Assembly (NCBI GenBank): GCA_017882405.1 | Contig: JADGPO010000073.1 | Coordinates: 1-42,991 of the forward strand | Length of the DNA stretch: 42,991 nt | Direction: 5' to 3' | DNA from: Solirubrobacteraceae bacterium | Lineage (GTDB): Bacteria; Actinomycetota; Thermoleophilia; Solirubrobacterales; Solirubrobacteraceae | Part shown: piece by piece, positions 23,290-30,829 of the stretch | How the letters are laid out: each line of letters begins with the position of its first letter | Position numbering within the stretch: the first letter of the stretch is position 1 | Made by a program: the position numbers and the translations under genes | The notes under the pieces: model-generated | Told to the model about the DNA's origin: nothing | Databases searched by the model: none | What the model saw: the letters and a program-made list of their open reading frames with translations, nothing else

Positions 23290-24686
23290 CCCCAAGACGC
23301 CGAGTGACCTTGATCCTGCTGGGGGCGCTTGCGCTCGCCCTGCTGTTCGCGCCCGCCGCGCTGGCGGCCGCCGGCGGCGGCTCGGCCGGCTTCAGCGGCG
23401 GCGGTGGAGGCGGAGGCGGCGGCCACGGCAGCGGCTTCGCCCTCTACATCATCATCGACCTGCTGATCCACATCGCGGTGCTCGGCCACGGCCTGGGTGC
23501 TCTCGTGCTGATCGCACTGGCGCTGCTCTACTTCTTCGTGACCAAGGGCATGCCCAAACTGCAGGACTGGTGGGCGACGCGCGCCGCCGCCCGCGGCCCC
23601 GCTCACCGCAAGCCGTCCAAGCGCGAGCGCCGGGTTGAGCTGGCCGCCGCCGAGGCCGCCGAGGACGACCCCGAGTACGCGCCCGACAACGTGCGCGCGT
23701 CGGCCGCGGTCCTCTTCAAGGCCGTCCAGAACGCCTGGGACCAGCAGGACAGCGTGCACCTGCGTGAGATGGTCGGACGCGACCTCTACAAGGAGTGGTC
23801 ACTGCGGCTGGAAGACTTCAATCGCCGCGGGTGGCGCAACCGGGTGCAGCTGATCGGCGAGCCGACGATCGAGTACGTCGGGCTCAAGCGCACCGGCGAC
23901 GAGTCGACCGACTACGTCGTCGTCAAGATCGACGCGCGCCTCAAGGACTACGTGGTCGACCGCTTCGGTCGCCGCCTCAAGCGCACCGGCCGCCTCGGCG
24001 AGACCACGCGGATCCGCGAGTACTGGACGCTGCAGCGCGCCGACGGGCGCTGGTACGTGGCCTCGATCGAGCAGGACCGCGAGGGCCAGCACCAGCTGGA
24101 GGACAAGGTGGTCGCCAGCGCCTGGGCCGACGAGACCGGGATGCGCGATGCCGCCCTCGTCGAGGGAGCGGTCGCCGACGCAGTGCCCGAGGGCACCCGG
24201 ATCGCCGAGGTCGCCGACCTGCAGTACGAGGGCGATGCCCATGCCGCGGCGATGGACCTCAGCCTGGCCGACGGCCGCTTCGCCCCCGACGTGCTCGAGG
24301 TCGCCACCCGCCGGGCGATCGACGGCTGGGCTCAGGCCGTCGACGGCGATGACGCGCGACTGAAGGCGATCGCCACCCCCGATGCGGCTGAGGACCTGCT
24401 CTACGCCGGCGACGGGAGCCGCCGCACGCGCGTCGTCGTGCGCGGTCCGTCGGTCAAGCGGATCCGGATCGTCGCCCTCGACGCCGCAGCCGAGCCGGCC
24501 ACGATGATGGTCGAGGTCGACCTGAGCGGCCGGCGCTACATCGAGAACCGCGACACCACCGCGGTCGTCTCGGGCAGCCGCTCGAAGGCCACGAGCTTCA
24601 CCGAGCGCTGGACGTTGAGCCTCACCGGCGACGAGGCGCAGCCCTGGCGGATCACCGCCGTCGGCGCGCCCGTCGGACTCGCCTAG
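23286..24686 (+). CDS. Tim44-like domain membrane protein
   Basis: The 466-residue protein starts at the GTG of a GTGA shared with the lipA stop. A signal/anchor (RRVTLILLGALALALLFAPA) is followed by a glycine run and a membrane helix (GALVLIALALLYFFV). Two Tim44-like halves follow: one around residues 140-265 (AVLFKAVQNAWDQQD, TRIREYWTLQRADGRWYVASI) and a second at about 310-460 ending in FTERWTLSLTGD. The fold is related to mitochondrial import factor Tim44 and to MRPL45, but bacterial members are uncharacterised. The two halves look like a tandem duplication of the domain. Confidence 0.8.
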   Translation: MTPRRRVTLILLGALALALLFAPAALAAAGGGSAGFSGGGGGGGGGHGSGFALYIIIDLLIHIAVLGHGLGALVLIALALLYFFVTKGMPKLQDWWATRAAARGPAHRKPSKRERRVELAAAEAAEDDPEYAPDNVRASAAVLFKAVQNAWDQQDSVHLREMVGRDLYKEWSLRLEDFNRRGWRNRVQLIGEPTIEYVGLKRTGDESTDYVVVKIDARLKDYVVDRFGRRLKRTGRLGETTRIREYWTLQRADGRWYVASIEQDREGQHQLEDKVVASAWADETGMRDAALVEGAVADAVPEGTRIAEVADLQYEGDAHAAAMDLSLADGRFAPDVLEVATRRAIDGWAQAVDGDDARLKAIATPDAAEDLLYAGDGSRRTRVVVRGPSVKRIRIVALDAAAEPATMMVEVDLSGRRYIENRDTTAVVSGSRSKATSFTERWTLSLTGDEAQPWRITAVGAPVGLA

Positions 24687-24755
24687 CCGCCGCCCGCCGC
24701 ACCCCGCAGCGGCTCCGCTGCCCGGGTCTGTCCCGGAGCCTAAGCTCCCGGTCGC

Positions 24756-25457
24756 TTGATCCCGATCAAGGACAACATCCCCACGGACCGGTTTCCGCTG
24801 GTCACCGTCGCGCTGATCCTCGCCAACATCGTCGTCTACGTGCTGGCGACCGGCCATGGCGGGTCGCTGATCTCCGGGCCCGACACCCACGAGCTGGTCA
24901 AGTACGGCGTCTCGCCTTACTCCATCACCCACCCCACGGGGCGCACCTGGGGGACCGTGTTCACGTCGATGTTCATGCACGCCTCGATCCTCCACCTCGC
25001 GGGCAACATGCTGTTCCTGTGGATCTTCGGCAACAACGTCGAGGACTCGATGGGGCCGGCGCGGTTCCTGCTCTTCTACGTGGCGGGAGGGCTCGCGGCG
25101 CTGGCGCTGCAGGTCGCCGTGGAGCCGAACTCGATGGCGCCGACGGTCGGGGCGTCGGGGGCGATCGCCGCCGTGCTGGGCGGCTACGTGGTGCTCTATC
25201 CCCGCGCCCGGGTGCTGACGCTGGTGCTGATCATCCTGTTCTTCACGGTGATCGAGCTGCCGGCGATGGCGATGCTGGGGCTGTGGTTCGCCGAGCAGGC
25301 CGTGTTCGGTGCCGTCGGGCTCACCGATCCGACCGGCGGGGGTGGCGGGGTCGCCTACTTCGCCCACGTCGGGGGGTTCGCCTTCGGGCTGCTGGCGATC
25401 CGAGCGCTGGCCACGCGACGCAAGCCCACGCCCCCCACCGCGGCGGCCTACCGATGA
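24756..25457 (+). CDS. Rhomboid-family intramembrane serine protease
   Basis: The 233-residue protein has about six to seven hydrophobic helices and the rhomboid catalytic dyad, with Ser in PTVGASGAIAAVLGGY and His in FAHVGGFAFG. The L1-loop WRxxT-like region reads GRTWGTVFTSMFMH, and HLAGNMLFLWIFG is the typical second helix. It starts with TTG at 24756, 9 nt after a TAAGCT box (24741-24746). It overlaps the next gene by 4 bp (ATGA). Substrates are unknown. Confidence 0.92.
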   Translation: MIPIKDNIPTDRFPLVTVALILANIVVYVLATGHGGSLISGPDTHELVKYGVSPYSITHPTGRTWGTVFTSMFMHASILHLAGNMLFLWIFGNNVEDSMGPARFLLFYVAGGLAALALQVAVEPNSMAPTVGASGAIAAVLGGYVVLYPRARVLTLVLIILFFTVIELPAMAMLGLWFAEQAVFGAVGLTDPTGGGGGVAYFAHVGGFAFGLLAIRALATRRKPTPPTAAAYR

Positions 25458-25636
25458 AGTACGTGCTGCTGGTGGTGGCGCTGGTGTTCATCGCCGGTCT
25501 GGGACTGCTGACCGCGCTGGACATCTCCCACACCGGCCTCAACTGGCTCGACGTGCTGGCGATCCTGGTCCTCATCCTGTTCGCGACCGGGATCGTGGGG
25601 GCGCTGCTGGAGCCGCCCCGCAAGGGGGGCGACTGA
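25454..25636 (+). CDS. 60-aa two-helix membrane protein
   Basis: ATG overlaps the rhomboid stop (ATGA). The product has two hydrophobic helices (YVLLVVALVFIAGLGLLTAL and LDVLAILVLILFATGIVGALL) around a short polar turn and ends PPRKGGD. Coupled translation with the rhomboid gene suggests a partner or accessory role, though neither family is recognised. Confidence 0.7.
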   Translation: MKYVLLVVALVFIAGLGLLTALDISHTGLNWLDVLAILVLILFATGIVGALLEPPRKGGD

Positions 25637-25639
25637 GCC

Positions 25640-25972
25640 TCAGGCCGCCGCGGACTGAACGGTGGACTCCATCTCGTCTCGGCGGGCGTGGCTGGAGGTG
25701 GTCGGCTGCAGCACCGTCAGCAGCGAGTTGAGCTCGATGTCGCGCTGCGAGGGCAGCGTGATCGGCAGGTCGCGGCGCACCGTGTAGCGGTTGCGCCGGC
25801 CATCACGGGCGCGATCGACGTAGCCGGTCTCGATCAGGTCGGCGACGATCCGCTGGGCAGCGCGCTCCGTGATCCGCACGGTCGCGGCGATCTCGCGCAT
25901 GCGCATGCGGGGATCCTCGGCGATGCACAGCAGCACGAGACCGTGGTTCGTCAGGAAAGCAAAGCGCCCCAT
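25640..25972 (-). CDS. Winged-helix transcriptional regulator (ArsR/MarR-like), 110 aa
   Basis: The fold reads FLTNHGLVLLCIAEDPRM, then REIAATVRITERAAQRIVADLIETGY, followed by a wing RARDGRRNRYTV, as in small actinobacterial winged-helix regulators. I start at the ATG at 25972 (MGRFAFLTNHG) because the 13 residues before it are Arg/Val-rich and atypical. The frame extends to 26011. A perfect ATACGA/TCGTAT repeat lies just upstream at 26010-26029 and may be its operator. It is divergent from the TetR gene. Confidence 0.8.
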   Translation of the reverse strand: MGRFAFLTNHGLVLLCIAEDPRMRMREIAATVRITERAAQRIVADLIETGYVDRARDGRRNRYTVRRDLPITLPSQRDIELNSLLTVLQPTTSSHARRDEMESTVQSAAA

Positions 25973-26009
25973 CGGCCTCGATCGTACACGCACATTCACG
26001 ACTCGCGAC

Positions 26010-26029
26010 ATACGACTAGAAAATCGTAT
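26010..26029. promoter_or_regulatory. 6-bp inverted repeat in an AT-rich intergenic patch
   Basis: ATACGA (26010-26015) and TCGTAT (26024-26029) flank CTAGAAAA. The centre-to-centre spacing of 14 bp is close to one and a half helix turns. It lies between divergent regulator genes and is a candidate operator or promoter element. Confidence 0.5.
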
Positions 26030-26101
26030 TATGGCCGCGGCCGCTCTGTAGCCGGACCCACCGCCTCAGCGGCAGCCAGCCCGGCTGGTAGATTCGGGCC
26101 G

Positions 26102-26677
26102 ATGGATGTAGCCGCGCCCATCGTCGGCGACGCGCGCGAGAGGCTAGTGACGGCGGCGTATGAGCTGTTCGCCCGCCATGGCGTGCAGGCCGTCGGAGTC
26201 GACGCGATCATCGAGCGCTCCGGCGTGGCGCGCCAGACGATGTACCGCCATTTCGGATCCAAGCAGAACCTCGTGCTGGCGTTCCTGGCGCGCCGCGAGG
26301 AGGTGTGGACCTACGGCTGGCTGGCCGCCGAGGTGCGCCGGCGCACCGACGATCCCCACGAGCGGCTGCTGACGATCTTCGAGGTGTTCGACGAGTGGTT
26401 CCGCACGCCCGAGTTCGAGGGCTGCTCGTTCATCAACGTGATGCTGGAGCACCCCGACGGGCAACACCCCCTGCACCGAGCCGCCGCCGAGTACCTGGCG
26501 AACATCCGGGAGTTCCTCAGCGGCCTGGCGACCGAGGCCGGCATCGACGACCCCGAGGGGTTCGCGCGCCGGTGGCACATCCTGATGAAGGGGTCGATCG
26601 TGTCCGCGGGCGAGGGCGACCGCGACGCCGCGCTGCGCGCCCGCCGCCTCGGCACGCTGCTGCTGGATCAGGCTTAG
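26102..26677 (+). CDS. TetR-family transcriptional regulator
   Basis: The 191-residue repressor has the TetR helix-turn-helix (RLVTAAYELFARHGVQAVG, DAIIERSGVARQTMYRHFGSK). Its ligand-binding half contains FEGCSFINVMLEHPDGQHP, the EGCxF-N pattern of a common TetR subgroup that binds small organic effectors. The ATG at 26102 has a TAGATT box (26089-26094) 7 nt upstream, fitting a leaderless message. No obvious target gene is adjacent. The convergent GNAT gene shares its stop region (TTAG). Confidence 0.9.
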   Translation: MDVAAPIVGDARERLVTAAYELFARHGVQAVGVDAIIERSGVARQTMYRHFGSKQNLVLAFLARREEVWTYGWLAAEVRRRTDDPHERLLTIFEVFDEWFRTPEFEGCSFINVMLEHPDGQHPLHRAAAEYLANIREFLSGLATEAGIDDPEGFARRWHILMKGSIVSAGEGDRDAALRARRLGTLLLDQA

Positions 26678-27159
26678 GCCGGACGCGCCATGTAGACGGC
26701 GAGCACCGACGGATCGCGCACCAGCGGCTTGGTCTCGCCGGTGAGCACGAATCCGAGGCGCTCGTACAAGGGGATGGCCGGCGATCCGTCGACCACGCCG
26801 AGGCGGATGAAGCGGGCCCCGTGCGTCGTCGCCCAGCCGCGCACCGAAGCCAGCAGGCGCTCGCCGATCCGCTCGCCCCGCCGGGCGGGCTCCACCCACA
26901 TCCCCCACAGCTGGACGAGACCGCGCTCGCGCGCAAACCAGCGCCCGGCGGCCATCCCGATCCACGACTCCCCGTCGATCGCCACGTAGACGCCGCCCTG
27001 AACGCCTCCATCGGCCATCTCTGACCAGTGCTTCTCGGGCTGCTGGGATTCGTGCTCGGGCGTGGAGCCGAACGCCTCCGGGGCGTCGGCCATGGCGCGC
27101 ATCCGCAGCTCGCGCAGGCGCTGGCCCTCGCCCGCGCGCACCGCGCGGATGGTGATCAC
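26674..27159 (-). CDS. GNAT-family N-acetyltransferase
   Basis: The 161-residue enzyme transfers acetyl from acetyl-CoA. The CoA-binding block is MWVEPARRGERIGERLL, preceded by the strand AAGRWFARERGLVQLWG and followed by FIRLGVVDGSPAIPLYERLGF, the usual GNAT order. It begins at the GTG of a GTGA shared with the PfkB kinase stop, which argues against the longer upstream reading. The acceptor is unknown. Coupling to the kinase gene may be functional or just packing. Confidence 0.85.
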   Translation of the reverse strand: MITIRAVRAGEGQRLRELRMRAMADAPEAFGSTPEHESQQPEKHWSEMADGGVQGGVYVAIDGESWIGMAAGRWFARERGLVQLWGMWVEPARRGERIGERLLASVRGWATTHGARFIRLGVVDGSPAIPLYERLGFVLTGETKPLVRDPSVLAVYMARPA

Positions 27160-28103
27160 CGCAGCTCGACGTCGAGACGATCGAAGCGGCCGAAGCGCCA
27201 CAGGTCCGCGACGCGCGCCAGAATGGCCTGCGGATCGGCGTCCTCCAGGGCCTCGGTGCCGAACTGCTCGACGTTGAACGAGGCCAGCGCGGTGCCGTAG
27301 GTCATCGCGTTGCGCAGCATGTCGAAATCAATCTGCGCTCCCTCGTCGATCCGGTTGGCGATCAGGCCGACGAACCCGCCGGCGAAGGCGTCGCCGGCTC
27401 CCGTGGGGTCGACGACCTGATGCAGCGGATAGGCGGGCAGCGCGAAGAAGTCGTCGCCGGTGATCAGCGCCGAGCCGTACTCGCCCTGCTTGGCGACGAT
27501 CATGGAGGGGGCGGGTGGGCCCCAATTCATGATTTCGTGCGCCGCGGAGAACAGGTTGGGCTTGCCGGTCAGCTGGCGCAGCTCCTCGTCGTTGAGGATC
27601 AGGCAGTCGACCTTGCCGATGATCTCGACGAGCTCATCGCGGGCGATGTCGATCCACAGGTTCATCGAGTCCAGGGCGACGAACTTGGCGGCCGCGCACT
27701 GCTCGCGGACCTGCAGCTGCAGGCCGGGCTGGATGTTGGCCAGGAACAGCACCTCGGCGTCCCGGGAGCCCGGCGACAGCTTGGGATCGAAATGCTCGAA
27801 CACGTTGAGCTGGGTCTCCAGTGTGTCGCGGGTGTTGAGGTCGTCGTGATAGCGGCCCTTCCAGAAGAAGGTCTTGCCGCCGGCGATGCGCTCGACGTCG
27901 TCGATGTTCGTGTCGCGGGTGGAGAGCACGGCCAGCTCGGCATCCCCGAAGTCGTCGCCGACCGGCCCGACGACGTTCACGGGACTGAGCAGCGAGGCGG
28001 CCAGGGCGAAATGCGTGGCCGCGCCGCCGAGCATGCGCTCGCGCTCGCCGAACGGGGTCTCTACGGCGTCGAACGCGATCGAACCAACGACGGTGATGCT
28101 CAA
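27156..28103 (-). CDS. PfkB-family carbohydrate/nucleoside kinase
   Basis: The 315-residue kinase opens with SITVVGSIAFDAVETPFG and the GG motif LGGAATHFALAASLL. Near the end, DPTGAGDAFAGGFVG holds the catalytic Asp and anion hole (signature 2). The middle GPVGDDFG and LNDEELRQLTGKP are typical. Members phosphorylate ribose, adenosine, fructose or related compounds, and the substrate cannot be fixed here. A weak ribosome site (AGGCAGG) is 12 nt before the ATG at 28103. Confidence 0.9.
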   Translation of the reverse strand: MSITVVGSIAFDAVETPFGERERMLGGAATHFALAASLLSPVNVVGPVGDDFGDAELAVLSTRDTNIDDVERIAGGKTFFWKGRYHDDLNTRDTLETQLNVFEHFDPKLSPGSRDAEVLFLANIQPGLQLQVREQCAAAKFVALDSMNLWIDIARDELVEIIGKVDCLILNDEELRQLTGKPNLFSAAHEIMNWGPPAPSMIVAKQGEYGSALITGDDFFALPAYPLHQVVDPTGAGDAFAGGFVGLIANRIDEGAQIDFDMLRNAMTYGTALASFNVEQFGTEALEDADPQAILARVADLWRFGRFDRLDVELR

Positions 28104-28170
28104 TGTGGCCTGCCTTTCTAACGACTCGGAGCGGCGGGCCAGGTTACGCGAACCGCCCGGACAACAGTTC

Positions 28171-28200
28171 TTGACTGCGCCGAGACGATCGTAGTATGTT
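28171..28200 (+). promoter_or_regulatory. Putative promoter of the MetE-core gene
   Basis: TTGACT (28171-28176) and TATGTT (28195-28200) are 18 bp apart. A start near 28207 would leave a leader of about 90 nt before the ATG at 28297. The leader can form a small hairpin (GACGC/GCGTC), but it matches no riboswitch class I know. Confidence 0.4.
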
Positions 28201-28296
28201 GGCTACGGAGGGAGACCGGTCGGTCTGACGCCAGCGCGTCGGCGGCCGCAGAACGCTCGCCACGTCGGGGCGATCACCAATCAGGAGAGGACGAAC

Positions 28297-29442
28297 ATGC
28301 CTATCCCCACCGAGCTCGTCGGGTCGCTTCCGCGCCCGATGAAGCTGCAGGAGGCCTACGCCGATCACGACGAGGGCAAGATCTCCTTCGAGCAGCTGCA
28401 GGCTTCTCAGGACGAGGCCGCCGAGGACTCGATCAAGCGCCTCGAGGCGACCGGCGAGCCGTACGTCACCGACGGCGAGCAGCGCGAGTCGAGCTTTGCC
28501 ACCTACAACCTGACCGACACCCTGGCGGGCACGGGCCTGGCCGATGGGCTTGCCGGCGACGGTCAGTTCTTCGCGATCTTCGACGACGGTCACAACCGCC
28601 AGCTGCCTCGGATCACCAAGGGCCCGTTCCGTTACAAGACCTACGCCTCCGAGTTCGTGGCCAAGAACAAGGCGATCGCCTCGCACCCCGTCAAGCAGGC
28701 GGTCATCTCGCCCTCGATGATGATGCTGCTGCTGTACCCGCTGGACGGCGAGATCGACGGCTACTCGCGCGACCAGTTCCTCGACGACTGCGTCAACGAG
28801 GCCGAAAAGGACATTCGGCAGTGCTTCGCTGCCGGCGCGGTGCGCGTATCGGTCGACTTCACCGAAGGCCGGCTGGCCAACAAGAACGACTCGCGCAATC
28901 CGTGGACCGGCAAGAACATGCTGCAGGAGTTCATCGACCTCAACAACCGGCTGTTCGATCGCTTCACCGCCGAGGAGCGCCGCAACATCGGGATCCACAC
29001 ATGTCCGGGCGGCGACTGCGACTCCGTGCACTCCAAGGAGGTCCCGTATGAGCTGTTGCTGTCACACATGTTCGAGATGAACGCCGGCTACTTCCTGATC
29101 CAGTGCGCGTCGGAGGACGACCGCGAGTCGATCTACGAGATGTGCGGCAAGTACAGCCGCGAGGACGCCGACGGCGTGGCTCAGGTGTGCTTCATGGGCG
29201 TCGTCAACCCGCTGACTCCGGAGGTCGAGACCTCCGAGCACGTGAGGAACGAGCTGGTGACGGCGGCCAAGTACATCCCGGTGGAACGCCTCGGCGCGAC
29301 CGACGACTGCGGCTTCTCGCCGTTCAGCCGCGACGTCAAGCCCAACCACGAGTCGCCGGACGCCGCCCGCGACATCGCGATGCAGAAGATCAGCGCCCGG
29401 CTGGAGGGGGCCCGCATGGCCTCCGAGGAGCTCGGCGTCTAA
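28297..29442 (+). CDS. Cobalamin-independent methionine synthase (MetE) C-terminal-domain-like protein
   Basis: The 381-residue protein is one TIM barrel of the MetE/UROD superfamily without the N-terminal half of true MetE (about 750 residues). It starts ELVGSLPRP as the family does. DGEQRESSF corresponds to the substrate loop, and zinc-ligand positions appear as IHTCPGGDCDS and TDDCGFSPF. Such core proteins transfer methyl groups to homocysteine or other thiols from donors other than folate polyglutamate, or act in C-S bond chemistry. The exact reaction is unknown. A strong ribosome site (AGGAGAGG) precedes the ATG. Confidence 0.85.
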   Translation: MPIPTELVGSLPRPMKLQEAYADHDEGKISFEQLQASQDEAAEDSIKRLEATGEPYVTDGEQRESSFATYNLTDTLAGTGLADGLAGDGQFFAIFDDGHNRQLPRITKGPFRYKTYASEFVAKNKAIASHPVKQAVISPSMMMLLLYPLDGEIDGYSRDQFLDDCVNEAEKDIRQCFAAGAVRVSVDFTEGRLANKNDSRNPWTGKNMLQEFIDLNNRLFDRFTAEERRNIGIHTCPGGDCDSVHSKEVPYELLLSHMFEMNAGYFLIQCASEDDRESIYEMCGKYSREDADGVAQVCFMGVVNPLTPEVETSEHVRNELVTAAKYIPVERLGATDDCGFSPFSRDVKPNHESPDAARDIAMQKISARLEGARMASEELGV

Positions 29443-29476
29443 CGAGGGCTCAGCGCGCACGGGTCTCGCGCGCCTG

Positions 29477-29520
29477 GACAGCGGCCCTCGGGCGCGGCTG
29501 GGCTCGATGGCCGTCTTTTT
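29477..29520 (+). terminator. Weak stem followed by a T-run after the MetE-core gene
   Basis: GAC/GTC (29477-29479/29513-29515) and GGCC/GGCC (29483-29486/29509-29512) pair around a GC-rich loop with a bulge. Five T residues follow at 29516-29520. It is 35 nt after the stop and is the only T-run terminator seen in the window. Confidence 0.4.
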
Positions 29521-29542
29521 GCCCACTAGCCTCTGACGGGCA

Positions 29543-29761
29543 ATGCCTTTGCGCGCGATGCCCCGTGTGGGCGCCACCGTGTCGATCGAGTACCTGGGGT
29601 CGACGCTGCGTGGCGTCGTCGACAGCGTCGAGGGCGACGGGCGGCGGCTGCTGGTGCACACCGAGGACGGTCGTGAGATGGCTTTTGCGCTCAACGGGGC
29701 GACGGCGACCTTCACCGCCGACGGCAGCCAGACCAGCGCCCGGCTGCGCTTCGACGGCTGA
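29543..29761 (+). CDS. 72-aa beta-rich small protein, unknown function
   Basis: It reads MPLRAMPRVGATVSIEYLGS and then strands around GVVDSVEGDGRRLLVHTED and GREMAFALNG, like a small SH3-type barrel. A TAGCCT box (29527-29532) lies 10 nt before the ATG. A second ATG five codons in is an alternative start. No family is recognised. Confidence 0.55.
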   Translation: MPLRAMPRVGATVSIEYLGSTLRGVVDSVEGDGRRLLVHTEDGREMAFALNGATATFTADGSQTSARLRFDG

Positions 29762-29764
29762 GCG

Positions 29765-29908
29765 GGTGGCGACAGCGGCACCGCGGGGTACCAGATCGGC
29801 AATGCCGGCGGGAACTTCGCCGCTAACACCACCGGGGTGATGGGGGTCTTCAACACGGACTTCACCAACGGGCCGCTGGATGCTCGAATGCGCAGACCGG
29901 TGACCTAG
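29765..29908 (+). pseudogene. Protein-like fragment in frame after the 72-aa gene stop
   Basis: Immediately after the TGA at 29759-29761 and in the same frame, 47 codons read GGDSGTAGYQIGNAGGNFAA, then NTTGVMGVFNTDFTNGP, to a TAG. The composition is that of a real extracellular Gly/Asn-rich protein. No start codon is convincingly placed. It is either the tail of a decayed gene or a stop-codon read-through extension. Confidence 0.3.
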
Positions 29909-29981
29909 CTCGACTGCAAGCGAGAAGTTTCCTCGCCTCGCGCCGAAGAAGTAGCCGCCGCTTGCCCGATAATAGGCAGCG

Positions 29982-30671
29982 GTGCGACTGCTGGCCATCG
30001 CGGTGTTCATGCTGTTCGCGGGCACCCACGCCCACGGTCTTTCGATGGCGGCGACGTCTCGCGCCGCCATCCACGAGAACCAAATCCCAAAACCGAGGAC
30101 CGTGTGGTCGCCGATCCCGTTCGGGGCCAAGCGCAAGGCCGAGACCACGGCCTACGTGGGCCGGCACTACGGCAGCTTCATGAAGCCGACGTGGCAGCTG
30201 CGCCACCCCCACGTGATCGTGATCCACTACACCGAGGCCAGCTACAGCTCAACGTTCAACACGTTCGCCAACGACGTACCCGACTCCGAGCTGCACGAGC
30301 TTCCCGCCACCTCCGCGCACTTCGTGATCGACACCGACGGGACGATCCGTCAGCTGGTCTCGCTGGGCACGATGGCGCGCCACACCGTGGGCCTCAACTG
30401 GACGGCGATCGGGATCGAGCACGTGGGCTTCAGCGACGCCCAGGTGCTGGGCGACCGTCGCCAGATCGGTGCCAGCCTGCGCCTCGTGCACTGGCTGCGC
30501 TGCCGCTACGGCATCGAGATCAAGAACGTGATCGGGCACAACGAAAGCCTCTCCAGCCCGTATCACCACGAGGACGTGGCCTCGCTGCGCACCCAGACCC
30601 ACAGCGACTTCAACCGCCACGACATGAACATCTACCGGTCGAGGCTGCGTGCGCTCGGCGGGTGTCCGTAG
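29982..30671 (+). CDS. Secreted N-acetylmuramoyl-L-alanine amidase (Amidase_2/PGRP fold)
   Basis: The 229-residue protein has a signal peptide (LLAIAVFMLFAGTHAHG) and one amidase_2 domain that should cleave peptidoglycan stem peptides. VIVIHYTEA gives the first zinc His, HTVGLNWTAIGIEHVG the catalytic region, and IGHNESLSSPYHHED with SDFNRHD the remaining ligands. The start is a GTG, with an AT-rich TAATAG stretch a few bases upstream. There is no cell-wall-binding repeat. A role in wall turnover or phage-like lysis is possible. Confidence 0.85.
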   Translation: MRLLAIAVFMLFAGTHAHGLSMAATSRAAIHENQIPKPRTVWSPIPFGAKRKAETTAYVGRHYGSFMKPTWQLRHPHVIVIHYTEASYSSTFNTFANDVPDSELHELPATSAHFVIDTDGTIRQLVSLGTMARHTVGLNWTAIGIEHVGFSDAQVLGDRRQIGASLRLVHWLRCRYGIEIKNVIGHNESLSSPYHHEDVASLRTQTHSDFNRHDMNIYRSRLRALGGCP

Positions 30672-30829
30672 AATCGTGGCGGTGCGGATGACGACGCTGC
30701 TGAATCTGGCATCACGCGGAAGGGCTTCTGGGGCGGCTTCGGTGCGACGCACAACGCCGCCATCCGCGCGGCTCGGCGCCACGCCCACGCGCCCAAGGCC
30801 AAGTTCCTGACCTGGATCTGCACCGGATG
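30672..30829 (+). pseudogene. Protein-like tail in frame after the amidase stop
   Basis: After the amidase TAG the same frame stays open for 52 codons. The last part is protein-like (KGFWGGFGATHNAAIRAARR, then KAKFLTWICTG) and ends in a TGA that overlaps the next gene's ATG. It may be the 3' end of a lost gene or a read-through extension. The first 15 codons look random. Confidence 0.3.

Noticed and set aside
23799..25367. 522-codon minus-strand open frame opposite the Tim44-like and rhomboid genes
   Set aside because: Its composition is typical antisense. The plus-strand genes have clear motifs and coupled starts.
28207..28296. Possible SAM, THF or cobalamin riboswitch before the MetE-core gene
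   Set aside because: The leader is too short for cobalamin and shows none of the conserved core bases of SAM or THF classes that I could find by eye.
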